DNA of 64,000 bases from Chryseolinea soli (GCF_003589925.1 NZ_CP032382.1:992001-1056000); one strand, 5' to 3'; shown: positions 23,946 through 33,355, counted from the first letter of the stretch. The notes: a model not told the origin generated them from the sequence alone. Made by a program: numbers and translations.

Positions 23946-25151
23946 CTATCTTCCAAACCTGAAATATTCCAAAAACCGGTTAGGTCTTCCTGCCAGGGCA
24001 TCAGAGATCATCTGCATGCCCATCACGCTAAAGGTGATGCCGTTGCCCCCAAACCCCAACACAAAATAACTTTGCGGAAAATCCGGGTGGCCGCCGATAT
24101 ACGGCAGCGCGTCCTTGGTGACACCGAATGTTCCTGCCCAGCTAAAATCGGGGATGAACGGAACGCCCGGCATTAAGTGGCCAAACTGCTCCACCAATTC
24201 ACGTTCCTTCTTTTCGATCAGTCGGTCGCGACGCTCCGGATCCTTGAACTGTTCGTCGGCGCCGCCCACCAGGATGCGGTTGTCCGGGGTGCTGCGGACA
24301 TAGAGGTAGGGATCGTGCGTATTCCAAAGCACGGTGTCGTTCAACAGGGCCGGCAGGGTATCCAATGGCTCGCTGATACAGGCATAGGTGCTGATGAGGT
24401 CGGCTACTTTATCTTTTAAGATCTCATGGCTTTCATAGCCTGTGGCATAGATCACGTGCTGCGCGGCAATCACATGATCGCTATCGGTGCCCAGGAAATT
24501 TTTGTGTTGATCGAACTTTACCCAGGTCACTTCGGTGTGATCGTAGATTTCCAGGTGCAAATGTTCAACCGCATAGGTCAACAGACCGTGGGCCAGGCTA
24601 TAACCATCCACGCAGGCCGCGTCGTCGGAGAGAATGGCGCCGCTGCCGTGAATGCCAAAATCTTCTTTCAACTCTTCTTCTGTCACCCACCGCACCTTTA
24701 TTTTCGCTTCCGCGCGATGCCGGCATTCTTCTGCCAGCCACTTCGCATGTTTCTTTGTATGTGCGATGTAGAGGCTTCTTCGTTTTTCGAAGTCGCAGTC
24801 AATGCCCAGCATGTCCACCAAATGTCCCAGCTGTCTGATGGCCGTAATGCCTTGCCGGTAACTCTCTATGGCTACGGCGTCGCCGACTTTTTTCTTGAGG
24901 GAATACAGGGGTTCATCGATTTCATATTGCAACAAGGACGTCGTTGCGCTGGTGCTGCCCTGGGATACGTCGCGTTTGTCGATGAGCACGGTCCGGTATC
25001 CTTCGCTTGCCACCTGGTAGGCCAGGAGGGCCCCGGTGATGCCGCCGCCCATGACCAGCACATCGCAGAAAATATCTTTTCGCAACGATGGATAGGCATG
25101 AAGGATGCCGTTCTTCAATAGCCAGTAGGGCTCCTTCGATCGTAATCTCAT
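23946..25151 (-). CDS. FAD-dependent oxidoreductase (DAO family)
   Basis: Start set at ATG 25151; a TTG nine codons upstream is an alternative. The 401-residue product begins with a Rossmann FAD-binding motif (VLVMGGGITGALLAYQVASEG) and has further DAO-family segments: LIDKRDVSQGSTSATTSLLQYEID, HVIYATGYES, and VGGADEQFKDPERRDRLIEK, then LPYIGGHPDFPQSYFVLGFGGNGITFS near the end, typical of glycine oxidase/YgaF-like proteins. It probably oxidises a small amine or hydroxy acid; the substrate is unknown. Unlike many Bacteroidota homologues, no C-terminal Rieske domain is present. The PPOX-fold gene follows 20 bases downstream. A strong hairpin lies in the leader. Confidence 0.9.
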   Translation of the reverse strand: MRLRSKEPYWLLKNGILHAYPSLRKDIFCDVLVMGGGITGALLAYQVASEGYRTVLIDKRDVSQGSTSATTSLLQYEIDEPLYSLKKKVGDAVAIESYRQGITAIRQLGHLVDMLGIDCDFEKRRSLYIAHTKKHAKWLAEECRHRAEAKIKVRWVTEEELKEDFGIHGSGAILSDDAACVDGYSLAHGLLTYAVEHLHLEIYDHTEVTWVKFDQHKNFLGTDSDHVIAAQHVIYATGYESHEILKDKVADLISTYACISEPLDTLPALLNDTVLWNTHDPYLYVRSTPDNRILVGGADEQFKDPERRDRLIEKKERELVEQFGHLMPGVPFIPDFSWAGTFGVTKDALPYIGGHPDFPQSYFVLGFGGNGITFSVMGMQMISDALAGRPNRFLEYFRFGR

Positions 25152-25187
25152 CGTTGTTAGGGTTTCAATATCCGTCAACCTGACTAT

Positions 25188-25224
25188 AAGCGAAGCGCGA
25201 TGTCGAAAGCATCGCGCTTCGCTT
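25188..25224 (-). terminator. Long hairpin between the OmpA and FAD-oxidoreductase genes
   Basis: A perfect 15-bp stem (AAGCGAAGCGCGATG/CATCGCGCTTCGCTT) with a 7-base loop, 20 bases after the OmpA stop and 37 bases before the oxidoreductase ATG. It can terminate the OmpA transcript. A T4 run follows the stem on the plus strand, so it might act in both directions. It lies in the leader of the next gene, so read-through could be regulated. Confidence 0.8.
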
Positions 25225-25243
25225 TTATATCAATGCACTGTTG

Positions 25244-25933
25244 CTATTCGCCCAGTTGGCCATTCTTCGCCAGCTTCTTCATCTCTTTGTTGGCATAGAT
25301 GGCCACTTCCACCCGGCGGTTAGATTGTCGTCCAGCCTCCGTGTCGTTTGAGGCAAGCGGTTGTTTCTCGCCGTATCCCTTCGTGGTGATGCGGCTGGCT
25401 TTCACGCCTTGTTGTTCCAGATAGCCTTCCACCGAATTGGCGCGGCGTTCGGAAAGCGTTTGATTGTAGGCATCCTCGCCGGTGTTGTCGGTGTGTCCTT
25501 CGATGAGGATGTCGGTGTCTTCATACTTATTGAGCGTTTGGGCAAGGTTGGTCAGGTTTGTTTTCGTCGCCGGTTGCAGGCCAAACGAATTCAACTCAAA
25601 GAGCAACCCCGAATCGAAGGTGATGAGAATGCCCTCGCCCACGCGTTCAACGTGTGCGCCTTTCAAGTCATTTCTCAACTCTTCGGCTTGTTTGTCCATG
25701 TGCCGGCCGATGAGCGCACCGGCCGTGCCGCCCACCGCGGCACCAATGATGGCGCCTACCACGGTGTTATCCGATTGGTGTCCAATCACACCGCCGATGG
25801 CACCTCCCACACCGGCACCGATGGCACCGCCTTTTGTGGTGTTGGACGCCTGACATCCTACCAGCAGCTGTGTCAGCAACACGGCAAGGAACATCATGAA
25901 GGCGGCAAAGAATGTTATGATCCTGTTTCTCAT
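25244..25933 (-). CDS. OmpA-family lipoprotein with glycine-zipper domain
   Basis: Start placed at ATG 25933. The 229-residue product has a lipoprotein signal (lipobox LVGC, lipid on the Cys), then a glycine-zipper region (GGAIGAGVGGAIGGVIGHQS and IGAAVGGTAGALIGRHMDKQ, about 35-85) that can insert in a membrane. A C-terminal OmpA domain (about 105-215) follows, containing FELNSFGLQ, ILIEGHTDNTGEDAYNQTLS and the NRRVEVAIY peptidoglycan-binding motif. It would link the outer membrane to the cell wall. It is the last gene of a unit with the coiled-coil lipoprotein 20 bases upstream and ends at a strong hairpin. Confidence 0.92.
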   Translation of the reverse strand: MRNRIITFFAAFMMFLAVLLTQLLVGCQASNTTKGGAIGAGVGGAIGGVIGHQSDNTVVGAIIGAAVGGTAGALIGRHMDKQAEELRNDLKGAHVERVGEGILITFDSGLLFELNSFGLQPATKTNLTNLAQTLNKYEDTDILIEGHTDNTGEDAYNQTLSERRANSVEGYLEQQGVKASRITTKGYGEKQPLASNDTEAGRQSNRRVEVAIYANKEMKKLAKNGQLGE

Positions 25934-25953
25934 AGTCGTACGTTTTGGGCTGA

Positions 25954-26382
25954 TCATTTAGAGTTATCCTTTAGCGCCGCCTCAATCTTATCGCCCCAGC
26001 GTTGCACTTCGATTTTCGCGTCGTCGGCTGTGTTGCGGGCGCGTTGTTGGATGTCGTCCCATGCCGTTTCGGAAGCTTTGTCGATCTCATCCAATGATTT
26101 TTCGACGCGATCGCGCTGTATCGTCAGGTTATTCTTGGCTTCTTCCAACTGTGTTTTGGAATCGGCCTTGGCTGTTTCGAGCTTTGCGGTGATCTTGTCG
26201 AGCCGCCCATTGATGTCATCGCGTATCGATTGAAGATTCTTTGTGATCTCTTCTTTGTCTTTGTTAATATCCTTTTTTACTTCTTCCTGCGCCTGATCCA
26301 CTTTCTCCTTGGAGGACGGGCTACACTGATAGAAGACTGCCGCGCTACACGCCACGGCGACCATATATGCGATTCGTTTCAT
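25954..26382 (-). CDS. Coiled-coil lipoprotein, apolipoprotein-like
   Basis: A 142-residue protein with an N-terminal lipoprotein signal (the Cys in FYQCSP at about residue 20) followed by an almost uninterrupted charged coiled coil (KEKVDQAQEEVKKDINKDKE onward). Periodic Leu/Ile positions give an amphipathic helix like apolipoprotein or periplasmic spacer proteins. It may form a scaffold at the outer membrane. No known catalytic motif. It is followed by the OmpA lipoprotein, 20 bases downstream, and preceded on the same strand by the CsbD gene, so the four genes from 26971 to 25244 may form one stress operon. Confidence 0.78.
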   Translation of the reverse strand: MKRIAYMVAVACSAAVFYQCSPSSKEKVDQAQEEVKKDINKDKEEITKNLQSIRDDINGRLDKITAKLETAKADSKTQLEEAKNNLTIQRDRVEKSLDEIDKASETAWDDIQQRARNTADDAKIEVQRWGDKIEAALKDNSK

Positions 26383-26474
26383 TTTGTTTTAGGTTTTGTT
26401 GACACAGGGAATCCCTGAACGGTTTCCCCGCCGATTTACATTTAGTTATTTTTTTAAGAGTCGGGTAAAAGGAA

Positions 26475-26660
26475 TCAGAGGGACCGCAGTTCTTTGCGGA
26501 TCTCTTCTTTCGTTTTACCCAGACGTTTTTGAAGGCGGCCTAGAAATTCGTCCTCCTGACCTTCCGAGAAAGTGAGGTCGTCGTCGGTAAGCGTTCCATA
26601 TTTTTGTTTTAACTTACCTTTTGCTTCGTTCCAGGATCCTTTTATCATTAGTTTGTTCAT
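26475..26660 (-). CDS. CsbD-like stress protein
   Basis: A 61-residue protein matching CsbD: WNEAKGKLKQKYGTLTDDDL near the N-terminus, then GQEDEFLGRLQKRLGKTKEEIRKE. CsbD proteins are small, soluble and highly expressed under general stress in many bacteria; biochemical function is unknown. The gene lies 47 bases after the YtxH-like gene and 92 bases before the coiled-coil lipoprotein, all on the minus strand. The 47-base gap contains an imperfect CTCCG/CGGAG stem. Confidence 0.9.
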   Translation of the reverse strand: MNKLMIKGSWNEAKGKLKQKYGTLTDDDLTFSEGQEDEFLGRLQKRLGKTKEEIRKELRSL

Positions 26661-26707
26661 GATCTCCGTGGTTTAGTGTGTGACAAAAAGTTTAAAAAAA
26701 CGGAGTG

Positions 26708-26971
26708 TCAGGCCTTCACCTTTTCACTCGCCTCGTCGATATTTTGTTTGCCGGCGCGCGCCAACTGATCGATCCTCGAATTGAATTGGCGGCGAATATT
26801 TTCCAGGGAAGTATCTACCGTATTCATCAGATCGTCTTTCAGTTTTATGGAACCGTCCACAATTTTCTTTCTGGTGCGTTGACCCGAATCAGGGGCCAAT
26901 AACATTCCCGCGGCTATCCCCAGTGCTGCGCCTGCGATAAAGCCTCCAATCAAGTTCTTAGGGTCCTTCAT
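26708..26971 (-). CDS. YtxH domain protein
   Basis: An 87-residue protein. LIGGFIAGAALGIAAGMLLAPDSGQRTRKKI (7-37) is the classic YtxH motif, a glycine-rich membrane segment followed by LLAP and a basic stretch. The rest is a charged helix. YtxH proteins belong to general-stress regulons. First gene of a likely four-gene unit. A TGGCATA-N4-TTTC element about 65 bases upstream is a candidate sigma54 promoter. A paralogue lies at 47855-48109. Confidence 0.88.
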   Translation of the reverse strand: MKDPKNLIGGFIAGAALGIAAGMLLAPDSGQRTRKKIVDGSIKLKDDLMNTVDTSLENIRRQFNSRIDQLARAGKQNIDEASEKVKA

Positions 26972-27367
26972 AACACGTTTTGTTTATTTGATGGTTTCTG
27001 TGATGATGTGTTCAAAACATTTTTCATAAGCTTTAGAAAACATTATGCCAATCGCAATGCAAAGGCATGGAACGGTTCCGCAGGCAGCGAACGGGTAGCG
27101 ATCTCCACACTTTGACCCGGGAAATCAGCAACGGAGGAATGCGCCTGTCATCGGATCTTCTCAAAGTTCAAAATCGTTGGCGATCCGAGGCCGGGTTCCT
27201 GTTTGGCTTTGGAATCCTCAATTTATCCCCCGCAACGGGCATATAATTCCACACTATTTTTCACTGAACGGCCTAAATCAGCAAAATTTCAAGGATTACA
27301 GGTTTGGTATAAGAATGTATATCCCCTACCGGAAAACAACCAACACTCAACCCAACCTATACACATT
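26972..27367. other. Divergent intergenic region between YtxH and DUF2267 genes
   Basis: About 400 bases without a supported gene. It contains the candidate sigma54-type box of the YtxH gene (27036-27050). Towards the right is TGGTATA-N4-TGTA (about 27312-27326), possibly a similar but weaker element for DUF2267. No hairpin terminator or RNA gene was recognised. Confidence 0.5.
27036..27050 (-). promoter_or_regulatory. Possible sigma54-type promoter of the YtxH-CsbD unit
   Basis: Minus strand: TGGCATA, four bases, TTTC, preceded by T. The -24 GG is intact; the -12 GC is TC. Predicted leader is about 50 bases. Weak to moderate match. Confidence 0.3.
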
Positions 27368-27823
27368 ATGACTACTACACCATTGCAAAATACTTCCGCA
27401 CAAGAAGAGCAAGCAGTGAAGTTCTTCCGCGAGATAAAGAATGATCTGGGCGCGAACTCCACGCAGAAGATCGTGAAACTGGTGCGCGCCGTGCTTTCGC
27501 AATTGCGCAAATCCTTGTCGCACGACCAGGCGTCGCTCTTCATCAAAAAGATGCCTAGTATTTTTCAGTTGCTCTTCGTGACCAACTGGCGTTATGAGGA
27601 AAAAGCAAACACCATCGAGCACCTCGACGAACTGGTGGAAAGTCTCTATCACCAAGACAAGCAATCTTCCGGAGCCTTGTTCTCGTCGGAAGTTGATGCC
27701 TTAAATTCTGTAATCGTGGTGCTGCGGAAGCTGGACAAGTTTTTCGGCATCATCGGTCTAAATGTGTTGCATTATCCCCTGACACAGGAATTAAAACAAG
27801 CTGCCGTGGAAGACGCAGCCTAA
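27368..27823 (+). CDS. DUF2267 family protein
   Basis: Start set at ATG 27368; the 55-codon upstream extension has no protein-like composition. The 151-residue soluble protein has the DUF2267 pattern: a helical repeat with TQKIVKLVRAVLSQLRKSLS, QASLFIKKMPSIFQLLFVTNW and a second repeat LFSSEVDALNSVIVVLRKLD. Members are usually part of stress-associated gene clusters and have no known activity. A DUF1328 gene follows 42 bases downstream and is probably in the same transcript. It is divergent from the YtxH-CsbD-OmpA unit. Confidence 0.8.
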   Translation: MTTTPLQNTSAQEEQAVKFFREIKNDLGANSTQKIVKLVRAVLSQLRKSLSHDQASLFIKKMPSIFQLLFVTNWRYEEKANTIEHLDELVESLYHQDKQSSGALFSSEVDALNSVIVVLRKLDKFFGIIGLNVLHYPLTQELKQAAVEDAA

Positions 27824-27865
27824 TCTATTCTTCTAATTATTATAACCACTTAAAACGCTAAAACT

Positions 27866-28033
27866 ATGTTACGCTGGACAGTCACCTTTCTCATCATCGC
27901 ATTGGTAGCCGCCATCTTCGGATTCGGTGGCATCGCAGCCGGTGCTGCGGCCATTGCCAAGGTTTTGTTCTTTATCTTCCTGGTACTCTTCGTACTCTCG
28001 CTGGTCTTTGGCGCCAGCATCTTCAAGCGATGA
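27866..28033 (+). CDS. DUF1328/YtjA-like small membrane protein
   Basis: A 55-residue protein. [21 protein letters not shown] followed by [20 protein letters not shown] is the DUF1328 signature, with two membrane helices and a short basic end (KR). Such proteins (E. coli YtjA) are stress-associated and of unknown function. It ends 13 bases before a strong terminator, closing the DUF2267-DUF1328 transcript. Confidence 0.92.
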   Translation: MLRWTVTFLIIALVAAIFGFGGIAAGAAAIAKVLFFIFLVLFVLSLVFGASIFKR

Positions 28034-28046
28034 CAAAGAACAATTG

Positions 28047-28077
28047 AAATCCCGGCGCACGTGTGCGCCGGGATTTT
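28047..28077 (+). terminator. Rho-independent terminator after DUF1328
   Basis: Perfect stem AAATCCCGGCGCAC/GTGCGCCGGGATTT around a 2-base GT centre, ending in T4. Confidence 0.9.
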
Positions 28078-28101
28078 CATTTCTATACGATAAGAACACA
28101 A

Positions 28102-28293
28102 ATGAAAAACGCTTCCCGCATACAACATCATCCCAACCAGGAAGACAAGACCGGCCGGCCGCGCTATGCCTCGATGACACGCCTCAACTACAGCGTCAAT
28201 GATAGCCGGGAGGAGGATAATGTGCCCGGTGGGCTGGAAAAGGACCCTGGAGATCGTATATTGCGCAAGCGAAAAACAAAACGCAAACCATAG
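28102..28293 (+). CDS. Small highly charged protein, unknown
   Basis: A 63-residue ORF starting at ATG 28102, beyond the preceding terminator; a longer in-frame version would start inside that hairpin. The composition is Arg/Lys/Asp/Asn-rich, ending in RKRKTKRKP. No family recognised, no hydrophobic stretch. It could be a nucleic-acid-binding stress protein or a spurious ORF. Support comes only from plausible composition and spacing. Confidence 0.4.
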   Translation: MKNASRIQHHPNQEDKTGRPRYASMTRLNYSVNDSREEDNVPGGLEKDPGDRILRKRKTKRKP

Positions 28294-28432
28294 GCACAAC
28301 GGTTTCAGCAGCGTTGCGAGTGGAAAAAATAGTTGGTTAAGGATATAGGTCACCGGTTTGTCCACTCCTGAAAATGAAGCTCCGGGTTTAACATTACTTT
28401 GAATGCTCACGCAGTGGCCCCTCCGAAAATAT

Positions 28433-31400
28433 ATGATCAGGACCCTGAAGATCTTTGGCTGGATCTTCTTGTCGATGATCGCACTGCTCCTGGTCCTGGC
28501 CCTGGTCATTCAAATCCCCTACGTTCAACATAAACTCACCGCGAAGGCCGTCGGCTTTCTCAAAGAAAAGATCGGCACGGAAGTGCGGCTTGAGCACATC
28601 AGCCTCTCTTTTCCAAAGAAAATCGTATTGGAAGGGCTGTACCTCGAAGATCAATCCACCGACACCTTGCTCTACGCCGGAAGGCTGTCTGTGAACACTA
28701 ACCTTTGGGCACTCACCCGTCATGAGATCGATTTGAGCGGTGTGGGCCTCGACCATTTTTCCGGTAACATCAAACGCTCGGCCCGCGATAGTGCTTTCAA
28801 CTTCGATTACATCGTCAAAGCCTTCGCAGGCGATTCTACTCCAACGGCTCCACCGGACACGACGAAAACGCCCTGGAAATTCACCGTAGGCAACCTCGAC
28901 CTCACCCAAATCCATGTGCGCTACCAGGACGCGTTGGAAGGAAATGACGCCGACGTGACCCTGGCGACCCTCGCTGTAGACATCGACGCGTTTGATCTGG
29001 AGGGTCCTGTTTTAAAAATAAATTCGATCGACCTGGAAAACGTGCAGGCCACTATTTTACAGAGCAAGGTAGCTGCACCTCCCCCTGCCCCCTCCTCCAA
29101 ACCCGAAGGCGCATTCACATTTTCCGTCGAGGACATTACTTTGAAAGACATCGCGGCCGACTACAAGCACTCGGTCACCGGGCAGATGATCCACTTAAAC
29201 CTGGGTAAACTTTTGTTGGCGATAGAGAAGATGGATCTGGAGAACCAAGACATTGCTATTGACAAACTCTCGCTTTCCGATACGTTCCTCGCCTATCACC
29301 AGGCCGCCACCAAAACCTCCGGTAAAACGCCACCCCAATCTGAATCAAGCGACACGACAGCTGCCAAGCCCTGGAAGATGACGTTGGCGAACCTGGAGCT
29401 GGTCAACGACAATGTCCAGTATCACAATTTCCGCGAGCCATTCTTAGAAAAGGGGATGGATTTTAATCACTTGTGGGTCACGCGCCTCCATGTCCGTGCC
29501 GAAGACCTGAAATATGCCGGCAACACGATTGGCGGCAATCTTCAAAATTTGTCGCTCCAGGAAAAAAGCGGGTTTGGCGTGACCATGTTCAAAACCGTTT
29601 TCGCCTTGACGGACCAGTCGCTACGTGTAAAGGATTTCTATTTCCAGTCGACGGAGAGTCAGATAGCCTTGAACGCCCAGGCGCAATTTGCGTCTTTGGC
29701 TTCCCTGGACAAAGCCTATCCGGATGCCCGCGTCGACCTCAACCTAAACCACATGACGGTGGCCGTGCAGGACGTACTGTATTTCTATCCTGCCCTACGC
29801 GATAGTTTGCCACTGACCCTTCCCCCACACGCCACGGTATCGATAAGCGCCGACGCCAAAGGCCCGGTGAAAGACCTTTCTCTGGAGAAATTCAACGTAG
29901 ACCTCCTTTCCAACACATCCTTGAAAGCGAGCGGAACCCTGGTAGGGCTTCCCGACATGAAGCACGCCAAGGCGCTGCTGACGTTGCAGGAATTTTACAC
30001 CACTGCCGCTGACGTACGGACCGTCGTTCCCGACTCGCTGATCCCAAAATCGATCGCGCTGCCGGAATGGATCAGGCTGACCGGGAAATTGAGCGGCACC
30101 CTGCAAGCACCCCAGGCCAACGCGTGGCTGACCACTTCGCTGGGGGATGTCAAGCTGGACGGCCGCATGAACCTGGAGAAATCGCAAAAGGAAAATTATT
30201 CGGCCCAAGTGCTCGTAAAGGATTTCGAATTGGGCAAACTGCTAAAGCAGGATTCCATGGGCAGGCTGAACATGCAGGCCGGCGTGAAGGGCTCAGGGCT
30301 CTCCATCGACGATCTTAACGCACGGCTGGACGTGCACGTCGCCGATTTTAAATATGCCGGCTACACCTATCACGACTTCAAGGTGAACGGCACCATGAAA
30401 AAATATTTCTTCTCCGGCACGGCGCAGCTGGAGGACGAGAACCTGGACGTGAGACTAAAAGGCGACCTGGACTATAACCAGGATGTGCCCGAATACAAAT
30501 TCGTACTCGAATTGAAGAACGCCGACCTCAAAGCCCTGCACCTCGCCGAACGGCCGCTCCGCGCGAGGGGAACGGTGGATGTAGATCTCGCCACCTCCGA
30601 TTTCAAAGTCATCAACGGCACCCTCGACATCCGCAAAGTGGCCATCTTCAACGGCGAGGCCTTGTATAAAGTAGACTCCCTGCTGTTCGCCTCCATCGAT
30701 CAACATGGCGAAAGCAAGATCACCATCCGTTCCGACATTCTTTCCGGCGATTTCAAAGGCACCATCAACCTCTACAGTTTGCCGGAAGTTTTGAGGCGAC
30801 ACTTTGATCATTATTTTTCTCTTCAAGACGATGCCTTCAAAAAACCGGCAGCGCCTCAAAATTTCGCGTTCAATTTGGTCATCAAAAATACCGACCTGCT
30901 CACGGAGATCATTTTTCCCGAGCTGGAGCCATTTGTCCCTGGAGAGATCGCGGGAGAATTCGACAGTGAGGCCAGCAAGCTGGATTTGCGCGTGGACATT
31001 GCCGGGATAAAGTACGACGCCGTTGGCGTTGACTCCCTCACGTTCCTGGCCACGTCCGACAAAAATTCGCTCGACTATGCCTTCGGTTTGAGAAACCTGA
31101 AGATCGATACGCTGCACATCTCCGCCATCAAGCTTACCGGCAAGGTGGCCGACGATTCCATTCGCACGAAGTTCACTTTGCTGGATTCATTACAAAAAGA
31201 AAAATACGTTTGGGGTGGCGTGTTCAACAGCCTGGAGAACGTGTTCCAGTTTCATTTTCTGAAAGACGAAGTGATCATGAACTATTCACCCTGGGAAACG
31301 CCGCGCGACAATGCGCTTCGGTTTACGCGCCAGGGTTTGGTTGCGCGCCATTTTTCGCTGACCAACATCAACGAAAAGATCTCGCTCATCACCCAGAGTG

Positions 31401-33355
31401 AAAAAGATTCCACGCTGTCGGTTGTATTCAAGAATCTGAACTTGCCGAACCTCACCAATGTGGTGGAAGGCGTGACGCCTGCCGAGGGGTTGATCAATGG
31501 AGACTTCAAGCTGGCCGCACAAGGCGCCTTTCAATCAAAGCTCACAATAAAAGATTTCAAACTGTTCAACCAACTGTGGGGCGATTTGGTCTTGGCGGTG
31601 GAGCGAAAGGATAAACCCTACGTCATTGACTTCCGGGTCGATGGCGAAAAAGCCGATGTCAAGGTAGCGGGGCATTTCACGCCCGACCAAACGGCACCCG
31701 AAATCGATTTGACCAGCCACATCAACATTTCCGACCTGGCGATCGTCGAGCCGCTTTCGGCGGGGCAATTGAAAAAGTCTTCCGGTGGCATCGCGGGCGA
31801 CATCAAAATAACCGGGCGACCATCGTCACCCGACATTCGCGGCGAAATCGAATTTCACGATGCTTCTTTTGTTCCGTCCTTTGTGAACAGCCGTTTTACC
31901 TTGAAGAATGAAACGCTGAAGTTTACCGAAGAGGGTATCACGATCGACAACTTCACGGTGCTGGACGAAAACGGCAACAAAGCCACGTTGAAAGGCATCA
32001 TCCAAACCAAATCCTACAAAAGTTTCGACCTCAACCTAACCCTGAACGCCAACCATTTTCAGTTGTTGAACACCAGCGAAGATAACAGCGACCTGTTCTA
32101 TGGGAGAGTGGGCATCGACCTTGAGGCGAAGATCACGGGCAACGCCGATCAACCCAACATACGCGCAAGCGTAGGATTGACAGATAGCAGCAATTTCACC
32201 TACATCGTACCGCAATCCGAGAAAGGCGTGCTGGAACAAAAAGGTATTGTCAGGTGGGTGGATAACGACGCCGAGAAAGATCCCTTTCTAAAAAATATCA
32301 ACCCCAAAGACACCATTAAGTCACGGTTCCGAGGATTGGAGTTGACGGCCAATATTGAGCTGACAGATAAAACCACGTTCAACATCATTATCGACCCGGT
32401 GACCGACGACAAACTTTCCGTGAAGGGGAACTCCACGCTCACCCTCGACATCGATCCCACCGGTAACATGCAGCTCACGGGCCGCTACGAAATCACCGAC
32501 GGCTCATACGATCTCTCGTTCTACAAACTGGTGAAACGCAAATTCAAGATCGAGAAGGGAGGCTCCCTCACCTGGGCCGGCGATCCTTTGGATGCAACGA
32601 TGGCGATACGCGCCATTTACACCGTGGAAACCTCGCCCGCTGAATTGCTTGCCCAAACGAGCGCCGAGTTGTCGGTGCAAGATCGCAAGCAGCGCATGCC
32701 CTTCCTGGTCTATTTACAGTTGAAGGGAAATTTGCTGGCGCCCGAAATCAGTTTCCAGCTCGACATGCCGGAGAACTCGCGCAACGCGGCCGTCTATGCC
32801 ATCATCAAGGATATCAACACGCGCGAGTCCGACCTCAACAAACAGGTCTTTGCCTTGTTGATCCTCAAGCGCTTCATCACCGACAATCCCTTCGTCGCAG
32901 AAGGAAGCTCCGATGTTTCCGCCACCGCGCGAAGAAGTGTGGGCAGGCTTTTAACAGAACAGCTCAACAGGCTTTCAGAAAATATCAAAGGCGTCCAACT
33001 GACCTTTGATGTAAAATCGTATGACGATTATTCCACCGGCACGGCACAAGGGCAGACCCAGGTACAACTCGGCGTGTCGAAGAATCTGCTCAACAACCGG
33101 CTTGTCGTAAAAGTATCGGGCAACGTGGATGTGGAAGGCGAAGCGTCCAGCCAGGAATCCTTTGCCGACTACATCGGTGACCTCGCGCTCGAATACAAAC
33201 TCACAGAAGATGGCCGCCTGCGCATCACCGGTTTCCGGAACAGCAACTACGACATGATCGATGGCGAGCTGATCGAAACCGGGGCCGGCCTCATCTACAT
33301 CAAGGATTATAATACGCTCCGCGAACTGTTCAAGGCCAATGAGAAGGAAAAATAA
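28433..33355 (+). CDS. tamB: TamB-like translocation and assembly module protein
   Basis: Start set at ATG 28433 (about 1640 residues), with a signal-anchor helix at about 6-28. The body is a very long series of beta-strand repeats of the AsmA/TamB type (DIDLSGVGLDHFSGNIKR, then LKINSIDLENVQATIL, and many similar units), which form a hydrophobic groove spanning the periplasm. The C-terminal DUF490 domain (roughly from residue 1200) ends with GLIYIKDYNTLRELFKANEKEK. TamB bridges the inner membrane to the Omp85 protein TamA and is implicated in outer-membrane protein assembly or phospholipid transport. The tamA start lies inside its end (17-base overlap). Confidence 0.92.
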   Translation: MIRTLKIFGWIFLSMIALLLVLALVIQIPYVQHKLTAKAVGFLKEKIGTEVRLEHISLSFPKKIVLEGLYLEDQSTDTLLYAGRLSVNTNLWALTRHEIDLSGVGLDHFSGNIKRSARDSAFNFDYIVKAFAGDSTPTAPPDTTKTPWKFTVGNLDLTQIHVRYQDALEGNDADVTLATLAVDIDAFDLEGPVLKINSIDLENVQATILQSKVAAPPPAPSSKPEGAFTFSVEDITLKDIAADYKHSVTGQMIHLNLGKLLLAIEKMDLENQDIAIDKLSLSDTFLAYHQAATKTSGKTPPQSESSDTTAAKPWKMTLANLELVNDNVQYHNFREPFLEKGMDFNHLWVTRLHVRAEDLKYAGNTIGGNLQNLSLQEKSGFGVTMFKTVFALTDQSLRVKDFYFQSTESQIALNAQAQFASLASLDKAYPDARVDLNLNHMTVAVQDVLYFYPALRDSLPLTLPPHATVSISADAKGPVKDLSLEKFNVDLLSNTSLKASGTLVGLPDMKHAKALLTLQEFYTTAADVRTVVPDSLIPKSIALPEWIRLTGKLSGTLQAPQANAWLTTSLGDVKLDGRMNLEKSQKENYSAQVLVKDFELGKLLKQDSMGRLNMQAGVKGSGLSIDDLNARLDVHVADFKYAGYTYHDFKVNGTMKKYFFSGTAQLEDENLDVRLKGDLDYNQDVPEYKFVLELKNADLKALHLAERPLRARGTVDVDLATSDFKVINGTLDIRKVAIFNGEALYKVDSLLFASIDQHGESKITIRSDILSGDFKGTINLYSLPEVLRRHFDHYFSLQDDAFKKPAAPQNFAFNLVIKNTDLLTEIIFPELEPFVPGEIAGEFDSEASKLDLRVDIAGIKYDAVGVDSLTFLATSDKNSLDYAFGLRNLKIDTLHISAIKLTGKVADDSIRTKFTLLDSLQKEKYVWGGVFNSLENVFQFHFLKDEVIMNYSPWETPRDNALRFTRQGLVARHFSLTNINEKISLITQSEKDSTLSVVFKNLNLPNLTNVVEGVTPAEGLINGDFKLAAQGAFQSKLTIKDFKLFNQLWGDLVLAVERKDKPYVIDFRVDGEKADVKVAGHFTPDQTAPEIDLTSHINISDLAIVEPLSAGQLKKSSGGIAGDIKITGRPSSPDIRGEIEFHDASFVPSFVNSRFTLKNETLKFTEEGITIDNFTVLDENGNKATLKGIIQTKSYKSFDLNLTLNANHFQLLNTSEDNSDLFYGRVGIDLEAKITGNADQPNIRASVGLTDSSNFTYIVPQSEKGVLEQKGIVRWVDNDAEKDPFLKNINPKDTIKSRFRGLELTANIELTDKTTFNIIIDPVTDDKLSVKGNSTLTLDIDPTGNMQLTGRYEITDGSYDLSFYKLVKRKFKIEKGGSLTWAGDPLDATMAIRAIYTVETSPAELLAQTSAELSVQDRKQRMPFLVYLQLKGNLLAPEISFQLDMPENSRNAAVYAIIKDINTRESDLNKQVFALLILKRFITDNPFVAEGSSDVSATARRSVGRLLTEQLNRLSENIKGVQLTFDVKSYDDYSTGTAQGQTQVQLGVSKNLLNNRLVVKVSGNVDVEGEASSQESFADYIGDLALEYKLTEDGRLRITGFRNSNYDMIDGELIETGAGLIYIKDYNTLRELFKANEKEK

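Noticed and set aside
28063..28101. Upstream extension of the small charged protein at 28102
   Set aside because: Would begin inside the preceding terminator hairpin.
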